In this document: piece by piece, positions 1-6,289 of the stretch | Layout of the letters: the number at the start of each line of letters is the position of its first letter | How positions within the stretch are numbered: position 1 is the first letter of the stretch | Assembly: GCF_000282995.1 (NCBI RefSeq) | Contig: NZ_ALEE01000295.1 | Location: forward strand, 1-6,289 | Reading direction: 5' to 3' | Length of the DNA: 6,289 bases | DNA from: Melaminivora alkalimesophila | GTDB lineage: Bacteria > Pseudomonadota > Gammaproteobacteria > Burkholderiales > Burkholderiaceae_C | Made by a program: the position numbers and the translations under genes | Notes under the pieces: generated by a model | Database searches by the model: none | The model's input: the letters and a program-made list of their open reading frames with translations, nothing else | Told to the model about the DNA's origin: nothing

Positions 1-1
1 G

Positions 2-1123
2 CAGCCGCCCGCGCCGGCCGCACCGCCACCCGCGCCCGAAGTGGGCGTGGTGGTGGTGGCACCAGAGCGCCAGGTCGTCACCACCGAGCTGCCCGGACGC
101 ACCACCGCCTCCCTGGCGGCCGAGATCCGCCCCCAGGTGGGCGGCATCGTGCAAAAGCGCCTGTTCACCGAGGGCGCCGAAGTGCGGGCCGGCCAGGTGC
201 TCTACCAGATCGACCCGGCCGGCTTCGAGGCCGCGCTGGCGGCCGCCGAGGCGCAGCTGTCGAAGGCGCGCGCGGCGCTGGCCACGGCCGAATCCAATGC
301 CCGGCGCAACGCCGAGCTGGTCAAGATCGATGCCATCAGCCGCCAGGTGCACGACGACAGCCAGGCCGCCGCCCAGCTGGCGCGCTCGGATGTCGAGGTG
401 GCGAGCGCCGCCGTGCGCACGGCACGCATCAACCTCGGCTACACGCAGGTCAAGTCGCCCATCGCCGGGCGCACCAGCACCTCCACCGTGACGCCCGGCG
501 CGCTGGTCACGGCCAACCAGGCGGCGGCGCTGACCACCGTGACGCGGCTGGATCCGCTCTACGTGGACATCACGCAGTCCAGCACCGAGCTGCTGCGCCT
601 GAAGAATGAGCTGGCCAGCGGCCGCATCCGCCGCGACGGCAACGGCGAGGCGGCGCGCGTGGCGATCGTGCTGGACGACGGCAGCACCTACGCCCAGACC
701 GGGCGGCTGCAGTTCAGCGGCGTGCAGGTCAACCCCGGCACCGGTGCCATCGTGCTGCGCGCCGAGCTGCCCAACCCCGACGGCCTGCTCATGCCCGGCA
801 TGTACGTGCGCGCCGTGCTGGAGGCGGGCGTGAACGAGGAGGCGCTGCTGGCGCCGCAGCAGGCGGTGGCGCGCGACCCCGCCGGCAACGCGAGCGTGCT
901 GGTCGTGACGCCCGAGGACAAGGTGGAGCGCCGGCGCATCGTGACCGGCGCGGCCGTGGGCAACCGCTGGGAGGTGCTGTCGGGGCTGGCCGCGGGCGAG
1001 CGCATCCTGGTGGACGGCTCGCAGCGCGTGCGCCCGGGCGACAGCGTGCGGCCCGTGCCCTGGACGCCGCGCAGCCAAGGCAAGGCCGAGGCCCCTGCGG
1101 CCGCCGCCGGCAACGCAGGCTGA
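2..1123 (+). CDS. RND efflux periplasmic adaptor (membrane fusion protein, AcrA/MexA type), 5'-truncated
   Basis: This is the periplasmic adaptor that links an inner-membrane RND pump to an outer-membrane channel. The frame is open to the left edge (first full codon at 2), so the signal peptide and probable lipidation cysteine lie outside the window. The GTG at 41 sits inside the protein, directly after a Pro/Ala-rich linker, and is not the start. Counting from codon 2 (373 visible residues), a first lipoyl half spans about 41-72 (VGGIV, then LYQIDP). An Ala-rich coiled-coil hairpin spans about 73-144 and the second lipoyl half about 145-180 (LGYTQVKSPIAGR). A beta-barrel follows to about 277 (DPLYVDITQSS, LMPGMYVRA), then a membrane-proximal domain (LAPQQAV, DKVERRRIV) and a disordered Ala-rich tail. 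Each block matches AcrA in order. The stop lies 7 bases before the RND start, as expected for a co-transcribed adaptor-pump pair. The family is certain, but the exact orthologue and substrates are not. Confidence 0.95.
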   Translation, partial: QPPAPAAPPPAPEVGVVVVAPERQVVTTELPGRTTASLAAEIRPQVGGIVQKRLFTEGAEVRAGQVLYQIDPAGFEAALAAAEAQLSKARAALATAESNARRNAELVKIDAISRQVHDDSQAAAQLARSDVEVASAAVRTARINLGYTQVKSPIAGRTSTSTVTPGALVTANQAAALTTVTRLDPLYVDITQSSTELLRLKNELASGRIRRDGNGEAARVAIVLDDGSTYAQTGRLQFSGVQVNPGTGAIVLRAELPNPDGLLMPGMYVRAVLEAGVNEEALLAPQQAVARDPAGNASVLVVTPEDKVERRRIVTGAAVGNRWEVLSGLAAGERILVDGSQRVRPGDSVRPVPWTPRSQGKAEAPAAAAGNAG

Positions 1124-1130
1124 AGCAGCC

Positions 1131-4100
1131 ATGGCGCAGTTCTTCATCAACCGCCCGGTCTTTGCCTGGGTGCTGGCCATCGTCATCATGCTGGCCGGCG
1201 CGCTGTCGATCTTCACGCTGCCGCTGGAGATGTACCCCGACATCGCCCCGCCGCGCGTGACCATCAACACCACCTACACCGGCGCCTCGGCCGAGACGGT
1301 GGAAAACTCCGTCACCCAGGTCATCGAGCAACAGCTCAAGGGCCTGGACAACCTGCTGTACATGCAGTCCACCAGCGACTCGGCGGGCCGCTCGCGCACC
1401 ACGCTGACCTTTGCGCCCGGCGCCGACATCGACGTCGCCCAGGTGCAGGTGCAAAACAAGCTGCAGGGCGCCATGAACCGCCTGCCCGAGGCGGTGAAGA
1501 GCCGGGGCGTGTTCGTCAACAAGGGCGGACAGGACTACCTCGTCACCTACGTCTTCACCTCGCCCGACCCGCACGTGTCGCAGGTGACCATCGGCGACTA
1601 CCTGACCAGCAACGTGGTGGACGTGATCGCGCGCGTCGATGGCGTGGGCGACGTGACGGTGTTCGGCACCAACTACGCCATGCGCATCTGGATGGACCCG
1701 ACGCTGCTGGAGAAGTACGCGCTGATGCCCTCGGACCTGATGGCGGCGCTCAACGCCCAGAACGTGCAGGTCTCGGCCGGCCAGCTCGGGTCGCTGCCGG
1801 CCGTGCCGGGGCAGATGCTGAACGCCACGGTGACGGCGCGCTCCAAGCTGCAGACCGTCGAGGAATTCCAGGACATCGTGCTGCGCGCCCTGCCCGATGG
1901 CTCGGTGGTCACCATGGCCGACGTGGCGCGCGTGGCGCTGGAGGCCGATTCGCTCACCGTGCGCTCGATCCTGAACGGCCAGCCAGGCGCGGGCCTCGGC
2001 ATCGTGCTGGCCGACGGCGCCAACGCCATGCAGGTGGCGGACGCCGTGGCGGCCAAGATCGCCGAGCTGGCGCCCTACTTTCCCGACGGCATCACGGGCT
2101 TCGTGAGCTCCGACACGACGCCCTTCGTGCGCGCCTCGCTGCGCGAGGTGGTGAAGACGCTGGCCGAGGCGATGCTGCTGGTGACGCTGGTGATGTTCAT
2201 CTTCCTGCAGAACCTGCGCGCCACCTTGATCCCGGCAGTCGCCGTGCCGGTGGTGCTGCTGGGCACCCTGGGCGTGCTCTCGGCGATGGGCTACTCCATC
2301 AACATGCTGACCATGTTCGCGCTGGTGCTGGCCATCGGCCTGCTGGTGGACGACGCCATCGTGGTGGTGGAGAACGTCGAGCGCGTGATGAGCGAGGAAG
2401 GCCTGCCCGCAAGGGAAGCGACGCGCAAGTCGATGCGCGAGATCACGCCGGCGCTGGTCGGCATTGGCCTGACCCTGTCGGCGGTGTTCGTTCCCATGGC
2501 CTTCTTCGCCGGTTCGGTGGGTGTGATCTACCGACAGTTTTCGGTGACCATCGTCGCCGCCATGGCGCTGTCGGTGTTCGTCGCGCTGACGCTCACGCCG
2601 GCGCTGTGCGCCTCCATCCTGAAACCCATTCCGCACAAGAGCGGCCGGGCGCCGCGCGCGGGCGTGCTCGGCGTGCTGGACCGGTTCTTTGCGTGGTTCA
2701 ACCACCACTTCGACCGCAACGCCACGCGCTACCAGGGCGCCGTGGCGCGCCTGCTGCACCGCACGCTGCGCATGGCGCTGCTGTTCGGCGCGATCCTGGC
2801 GGCCGTGGCCCTCATGTTCCGCGCCCTGCCGACCTCCTTCCTGCCCAACGAGGACCAGGGCTTCGTGCGCGTGAACGTGACGCTGCCCTCAGGCGCGACC
2901 GACGCACGCCTGGCGGACGTGATGGACCAGGTGCGCCTGTATTTCAAGGACCGGCCGGAGGTCTTCAGCACCAACGCCATCCTGGGTTTCAACGGCAACC
3001 AGAGCTCGGGCAGCATGTTCGTGCGCCTCACGTCCTGGGACGAGCGGCCGCTGCCCTCGCAGTCGGCGGACGCCATCGCCCGCCAGGCCAACAAGGACCT
3101 GGCGCGCATCCGCGACGCCCGCATCTTCGTCACGCTGCCGCCGCCGGTGCGCGGCCTGGGCTCCAGCGCCGGCATCAACTTCGTGCTCAAGGACCTGAAC
3201 GGCCTGGGCCACGATGCGCTGGTCCAGGCCAAGGACGACATGATCGCCGCAGCGCGCGAGGTGCCGCAGCTGATCAACATGCGCACCACGGGCTTCGACG
3301 ACACCTCCGAGCTCAAGGTCGTGGTGGACGACCGCAAGGCCGCCGCGCTCGGCCTGTCCACCAGCGACATCAACCAGGTGCTGTCCTCGGCCTTGGGCGG
3401 CTCCTACGTGAACGACTTCATCCACAACGGCCGCGTCAAGCGCGTCTACCTGCAGGGCGATGCGCCCTGGCGCATGCTGCCGCAGGACATCGGCCAGTGG
3501 TCGGTGCGCAACAAGAACGGCGAGATGGTGCGCTTTTCCTCCTTCGCCACCACCACCTGGACCAGTGGCTCGCCCCAGCTCATGCGCTACAACGGCAGCC
3601 CGGCCCTGGAGATGGACGCCAACACGGCGCCAGGGGCAAGCTCCGGCGACGCCATGGCCGCGGTCGAGGCCATCATGGCGAAGATGCCGCCCGGCATCGG
3701 CTTCGAGTGGACCGGCGCCTCGCTGCAGGAGCGCCAGTCGGGCGCGCAGGCGCCGATGCTGTACGCCGTGTCCATCCTGTTCGTGTTCCTGTGCCTGGCG
3801 GCCCTCTACGAGAGCTGGAGCGTGCCGGTCTCGGTCATGCTGGCGGTGCCGCTGGGCGTGATCGGCGCGCTCGTCGCCACCTACACGCGCGGCATGGCCA
3901 ACGACGTGTATTTCCAGGTCGGCCTGCTCACCACCGTCGGCCTCGCGTCCAAGAACGCCATCCTGATCGTCGAGTTCGCGGTGCAGCTGCAGGAGCGCGG
4001 ACTGTCCCTGATCGACGCCACCGTGCAGGCCGTGCGCCTGCGCCTGCGCCCCATCCTCATGACCTCGCTGGCGTTTGGCTTCGGCGTGCTGCCGCTGGCC

Positions 4101-4298
4101 ATCGGCACCGGCGCCGGTGCGGGCGGGCGCCAGGCGATCGGCACCGCCGTGCTCGGCGGCATGGTGTTCTCCACGCTGCTGGGCATTTTCTTCGTGCCGG
4201 TGTTTTTCCTGGTCGTGCGCCGGCTGTTCACGCGCCGCGCCCCGACCGCCGCCGCGGGCAGCCCTGCCGACCCCGGCCAACCCGCCACCGCGCCATGA
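1131..4298 (+). CDS. HAE1-family RND multidrug efflux transporter (AcrB/MexB type)
   Basis: This is the inner-membrane proton/drug antiporter of the tripartite pump, expected to act as a homotrimer. At 1055 residues it matches the family length (AcrB 1049), and the start MAQFFINRPVFAW is the canonical N-terminus. TM1 lies at about 10-30, a large periplasmic loop at 31-338, TM2-6 at about 339-500, TM7 at about 546-565, a second loop to about 875, and TM8-12 to about 1036. The proton-relay residues are all present: D407 and D408 in LLVDDAIVVVENVERVM, K941 in SKNAILIVEFA, and R971 and T978 in RLRLRPILMTS. SFLPNEDQG at 569-577 and GGSYVNDFI in loop 2 are further family signatures. The binding-pocket Phe cluster is only partly kept: Tyr136, Phe178, Phe612, Ile617, Gly619 and Phe630 stand where AcrB has F136, F178, F610, F615, F617 and F628. 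No strong Shine-Dalgarno precedes the ATG, so translation is probably coupled to the adaptor gene. Substrates cannot be read from sequence. Confidence 0.98.
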   Translation: MAQFFINRPVFAWVLAIVIMLAGALSIFTLPLEMYPDIAPPRVTINTTYTGASAETVENSVTQVIEQQLKGLDNLLYMQSTSDSAGRSRTTLTFAPGADIDVAQVQVQNKLQGAMNRLPEAVKSRGVFVNKGGQDYLVTYVFTSPDPHVSQVTIGDYLTSNVVDVIARVDGVGDVTVFGTNYAMRIWMDPTLLEKYALMPSDLMAALNAQNVQVSAGQLGSLPAVPGQMLNATVTARSKLQTVEEFQDIVLRALPDGSVVTMADVARVALEADSLTVRSILNGQPGAGLGIVLADGANAMQVADAVAAKIAELAPYFPDGITGFVSSDTTPFVRASLREVVKTLAEAMLLVTLVMFIFLQNLRATLIPAVAVPVVLLGTLGVLSAMGYSINMLTMFALVLAIGLLVDDAIVVVENVERVMSEEGLPAREATRKSMREITPALVGIGLTLSAVFVPMAFFAGSVGVIYRQFSVTIVAAMALSVFVALTLTPALCASILKPIPHKSGRAPRAGVLGVLDRFFAWFNHHFDRNATRYQGAVARLLHRTLRMALLFGAILAAVALMFRALPTSFLPNEDQGFVRVNVTLPSGATDARLADVMDQVRLYFKDRPEVFSTNAILGFNGNQSSGSMFVRLTSWDERPLPSQSADAIARQANKDLARIRDARIFVTLPPPVRGLGSSAGINFVLKDLNGLGHDALVQAKDDMIAAAREVPQLINMRTTGFDDTSELKVVVDDRKAAALGLSTSDINQVLSSALGGSYVNDFIHNGRVKRVYLQGDAPWRMLPQDIGQWSVRNKNGEMVRFSSFATTTWTSGSPQLMRYNGSPALEMDANTAPGASSGDAMAAVEAIMAKMPPGIGFEWTGASLQERQSGAQAPMLYAVSILFVFLCLAALYESWSVPVSVMLAVPLGVIGALVATYTRGMANDVYFQVGLLTTVGLASKNAILIVEFAVQLQERGLSLIDATVQAVRLRLRPILMTSLAFGFGVLPLAIGTGAGAGGRQAIGTAVLGGMVFSTLLGIFFVPVFFLVVRRLFTRRAPTAAAGSPADPGQPATAP

Positions 4299-5875
4299 AG
4301 CGTCCACCCCATCGCCCCCGCATGGGCCTGCTCCGCCTGCCCTCTGCCCTGCGCGCCGCGCTGCTCGGCGTGCTTGCCCTCGGCCTGCTTCCAGGCTGCA
4401 CGTCGCTCGCGCCGCCGTACCAGGCGCCGCCACTGCCCGTGCCGGCCACGCTGCAGACGGGCACTCCTGCCACGGACGAGGCGCCGCCGCTGGCGTCGGC
4501 CGCGGTGACCGCTTCCGACTTCGTCCAGGACGAGCGGCTGCGCGCCCTGCTCGACATGGCACTGGCGGGCAACCGGGATCTGCGGGTGGCGGTGCTCGCG
4601 GTGGAGCGGGCCCGCGCGCAGTACGGCATCGCCCAGGCCGATCGGCTGCCCACGCTCAACGCCAGCGGCAACGCCGGCCGCACGCGCACGGCCGACGACC
4701 TGACGGCAGCAGGGCGCGGCAACACCAGCAACCAGTACAGCGTGGGCGCGGGCCTCGCGGGCTTCGAACTCGACTTCTGGGGCCGCGTGCGCAACCTGAA
4801 CGAGGTGGCGCTGCAGGAGTTCCTGCGCAGCGAGGACCAGCAAGCCAGCGCACGTATCAGCCTGGCGAGCGAACTGGCACTGGCTTGGGTGGGCCTGGAT
4901 GCGGACGCGCGCCGCTTGCAGCTGGCACGCGCCACCCTGGCGGCACGCGAACGCCAGCTCGAGCTCACGCGCCGCAGCCACGCGCTCGGCGCCGCGTCCG
5001 GCTTGACGCTCGCGCAGGTGCAGACCACCGTGGACGGCGCCCGCACCGAGGCGGCGGCCTACGAGGCGCAGGTGGCGCGCGGGCGCAATGTGCTGGCGCT
5101 GCTCGCCGGCGCCCCGGTATCCCCACGCCTGCTGCCGCCGGGCGCCCAGGCACTGCGGGCCGACGGGCCCTCCTCCGTTGCTGCACGGCCATCGGAGACG
5201 GCGACCGGTGCTCCCGCCGAGGCAGCCCCGCTTCCACCCCCGGTCCAGGCCGCCGCCCTGCCAGAGGTGCCTGCCGACCTGCCGTCCAGCGTGCTGCTGG
5301 CCCGCCCGGACATCCGCGCCGCCGAGCGCGCATTGCAGGCAGCACACGCCCAGATCGGCGCCGCGCGCGCCGCCTTCTTCCCGTCCATCAGCCTGACGGC
5401 CTCGGTGGGCACGGCCAGCAACGAGCTCTCGGGCCTGTTCGCCGGCGGCAACCACACCTGGAGTTTCGCCCCGCAAATCCGCCTGCCGATCTTCGACGCC
5501 GGGCGCAACCGGGCCAACCTGCGCGCAGCCGAGGTGGCGCGCGAAATGGCGCTCGCGCAATACGAGCGCGCGATCCAGGGCGCCTTCCGCGAAGTCATGG
5601 ACGCACTGGCCGAGCGCGCCACCCTGGCCGAGCGGCTCGCCGCCCAGCGCTCGCTGCTGGCAGCGACGCGGCGCAGCTTCGAGCTGTCCGAGGCGCGCTT
5701 TCGGCTCGGCGCCGACAGCTATCTGGCCGTGCTCGACGCGCAGCGCAGCCTGTACGCCGCCCAGCAAGGCCTGATCGCGCTGGAACTGGCCGAGCAGGCG
5801 AACCGCATCGCGCTGTTTCGCGCGCTCGGCGGGCAATGGCGGCCGCGCCCGGAAGCGGTGCCTGGTCTGTCCTGA
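4295..5875 (+). CDS. NodT-family outer-membrane efflux lipoprotein (OprM/TolC-type channel)
   Basis: This is the outer-membrane exit duct of the pump, expected to be a trimeric beta-barrel with a long periplasmic alpha-helical tunnel. The ATG overlaps the RND stop as ATGA, which favours this start by translational coupling. An in-frame ATG at 4322 (Met10) is a possible alternative, and neither has a clear Shine-Dalgarno. The open frame continues far upstream but only as a shadow of the RND gene. The 526-residue protein begins with a basic and hydrophobic signal ending in a lipobox (LLPGC, Cys35). It continues TSLAPPY, a usual start of mature NodT lipoproteins, and Thr at +2 fits outer-membrane sorting. 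Repeat 1 carries ELDFWGR at 158-164. Repeat 2 carries LLARPDIRAAE (334-344), AAFFPSISLTASVGTAS (from about 359) and VLDAQRSLYAAQQ (from 479). The usual C-terminal ALGGQW is present. A Pro/Ala-rich stretch at about 290-321 between the repeats is unusually long and makes the protein longer than typical relatives (about 460-490). Confidence 0.97.
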   Translation: MKRPPHRPRMGLLRLPSALRAALLGVLALGLLPGCTSLAPPYQAPPLPVPATLQTGTPATDEAPPLASAAVTASDFVQDERLRALLDMALAGNRDLRVAVLAVERARAQYGIAQADRLPTLNASGNAGRTRTADDLTAAGRGNTSNQYSVGAGLAGFELDFWGRVRNLNEVALQEFLRSEDQQASARISLASELALAWVGLDADARRLQLARATLAARERQLELTRRSHALGAASGLTLAQVQTTVDGARTEAAAYEAQVARGRNVLALLAGAPVSPRLLPPGAQALRADGPSSVAARPSETATGAPAEAAPLPPPVQAAALPEVPADLPSSVLLARPDIRAAERALQAAHAQIGAARAAFFPSISLTASVGTASNELSGLFAGGNHTWSFAPQIRLPIFDAGRNRANLRAAEVAREMALAQYERAIQGAFREVMDALAERATLAERLAAQRSLLAATRRSFELSEARFRLGADSYLAVLDAQRSLYAAQQGLIALELAEQANRIALFRALGGQWRPRPEAVPGLS

Positions 5876-5885
5876 AGCAGACCCT

Positions 5886-5906
5886 CCACCCGCGTGGCGC
5901 GGGGGG
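5886..5906 (+). terminator. GC-rich hairpin after the efflux operon, possible weak terminator
   Basis: A perfect 6-bp inverted repeat lies 13 bases after the channel stop: CCCGCG at 5889-5894, loop TGG, and CGCGGG at 5898-5903. It extends to 8 pairs if one A-G mismatch is allowed (CC at 5886-5887 with GG at 5905-5906). Position and stem strength suit the 3' end of the operon transcript. No T-run follows, so this is not a textbook intrinsic terminator. It may instead be a 3'-end stabilising structure or mark a Rho-dependent end. Short GC hairpins also arise by chance at this base composition. Confidence 0.35.
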
Positions 5907-5925
5907 CACGACCTGCTGCACCACA

Positions 5926-6003
5926 GAAACTTATAACTGAAAGTCATCATTGCTGCATCACAATCCGCTTTTCTGAATATCAGCCAGAGCGGAACACGGC
6001 AGC
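5926..6003 (+). promoter_or_regulatory. ybiB: AT-rich leader, putative promoter region of ybiB
   Basis: Between the operon hairpin and the ybiB start the composition switches to about 60% A+T over 5926-5985, against roughly 30% in the surrounding genes. This is typical of a promoter region. The best sigma70-like pair I can place is TTGCTG at 5950-5955 and TGAATA at 5974-5979 with an 18-base spacer, but neither box is close to consensus. TATAAC at 5932-5937 is a better -10 box without a recognisable -35. A short inverted repeat (CTGA, ATA, TCAG at 5973-5983) overlaps the first candidate -10. GGAA at 5991-5994, 9 bases before the ATG, could serve as the ribosome binding site. No CTGT-N8-ACAG LexA box is visible. 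Confidence 0.35.
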
Positions 6004-6289
6004 ATGGGCATCAGCCACTACCTCAAGGAAATCGGCCGGGGGGCGCGCGGCGCGCGGGCCCTGGACCGCGCCCAGGCGGCCGACCTGTTCGGCCAGCTGC
6101 TCGATGGCCAGCTGACCGACCTGGAGGTCGGCGCCTTCTGCCTCGCCATGCGCATCAAGGGCGAGACGGTCGCTGAGATGTGCGGCTTCCTCGACGCCCT
6201 GCAGGCACGCACCGCCCTCGTCCCAGCCCCGCCAGGCGGACTGCCTCTGGTCGTCCTGCCGAGCTACAACGGCGCACGCCGGCTGCCGG
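6004..6289 (+). CDS. ybiB: YbiB/TrpD2-type DNA-binding protein (anthranilate phosphoribosyltransferase fold), 3'-truncated
   Basis: The frame from ATG 6004 stays open to the right edge and gives the first 95 residues of a protein that should be about 320-340 long in this family. It begins MGISHYLKEIGRGARGAR. The helical N-terminal domain of the glycosyltransferase-3/TrpD fold follows at about 20-70 (LLDGQLTDLEVGAFCLAMR, then KGETVAEMCGFLDAL). The start of the alpha/beta domain has VVLPSYNGARRLP at 83-95. In true anthranilate phosphoribosyltransferases that position carries the Gly-rich GTGGD phosphoribosyl-pyrophosphate motif, and its replacement by PSYNGAR is the pattern of YbiB/TrpD2. Characterised E. 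coli YbiB binds nucleic acids and lies in the LexA-controlled dinG-ybiB operon, so a tryptophan-biosynthetic role is unlikely here. The gene follows the efflux operon on the same strand after 128 bases with its own AT-rich leader, so it is probably a separate transcription unit. The family call is from recognition of the N-terminal third only. Confidence 0.85.
   Translation, partial: MGISHYLKEIGRGARGARALDRAQAADLFGQLLDGQLTDLEVGAFCLAMRIKGETVAEMCGFLDALQARTALVPAPPGGLPLVVLPSYNGARRLP

Noticed and set aside
789..2759. A 656-codon open frame on the minus strand antisense to the adaptor and RND genes, with a His/Gln/Arg-rich product
   Set aside because: Its composition follows from reading GC-rich codons of the RND gene backwards. 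It has no recognisable domain, and the sense-strand gene matches AcrB throughout.
2606..4294. A long in-frame upstream extension of the channel gene inside the RND gene
   Set aside because: This part translates to Arg/Pro/His-rich noise. The lipoprotein signal and lipobox right after the ATGA overlap fix the real start at 4295 or 4322.
2889..4562. A 557-codon minus-strand open frame across the RND/channel junction
   Set aside because: It is low-complexity Ala/Arg/Gly/His sequence opposite two well-supported genes, so it is a GC-driven shadow.
5912..5927. A possible LexA half-site pairing ending in ACAG in the spacer
   Set aside because: The left half reads ACCT where CTGT is required at the correct spacing, so it is not a LexA box.
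4075..5940. A 621-codon plus-strand open frame overlapping the channel gene in another frame
   Set aside because: Its Arg/Ala/Pro-rich product shows no family features and matches a frame-shifted reading of the channel gene.
3881..5950. A 689-codon minus-strand open frame opposite the channel gene
   Set aside because: It has no domain, signal or family resemblance, and the sense strand encodes a clear NodT lipoprotein.
5894..6115. A 73-codon plus-strand open frame spanning the spacer and the ybiB start
   Set aside because: It overlaps ybiB in another frame, has no ribosome binding site and has no recognisable product.

Overview
The window is very GC-rich and densely coding. It carries the end of one gene, two complete genes and the start of a fourth, all on the + strand. 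GC-rich codon use, close similarity to proteobacterial tripartite pumps and a YbiB-type protein point to a Gram-negative proteobacterium. A Burkholderiales (Comamonadaceae-like) betaproteobacterium is my best guess, but this rests on general sequence character and not on a marker gene.

Positions 2-4298 and 4295-5875 form a tripartite multidrug efflux operon of the AcrAB-TolC / MexAB-OprM type. In order, it encodes a periplasmic adaptor whose N-terminus is cut off by the window edge, a full-length HAE1-type RND proton antiporter, and a NodT-family outer-membrane lipoprotein channel. The adaptor stops 7 bases before the RND start. The RND stop overlaps the channel start as ATGA. The three products should assemble into one envelope-spanning pump: the RND trimer captures substrate in the periplasm or inner-membrane leaflet using proton-motive force, the adaptor seals the junction, and the channel carries substrate across the outer membrane. 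No regulator is visible. If one exists, it should lie to the left of the window.

Positions 5876-6003 are a short non-coding spacer. Its first part contains a GC-rich hairpin just after the channel stop. Its second part is strikingly AT-rich for this genome and is the likely control region of the next gene.

From 6004 to the right edge runs the start of a ybiB/TrpD2-type gene (glycosyltransferase family 3-like fold, nucleic-acid binding in characterised homologues). It is not obviously related to efflux.

I found no RNA gene, mobile element, CRISPR array or integration scar, and no novel system. The points most worth checking are a remodelled phenylalanine cluster in the drug-binding pocket of the RND protein and a Pro/Ala-rich insertion in the outer-membrane channel. 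The many other long open frames, several over 500 codons, are GC-driven shadows of these genes.
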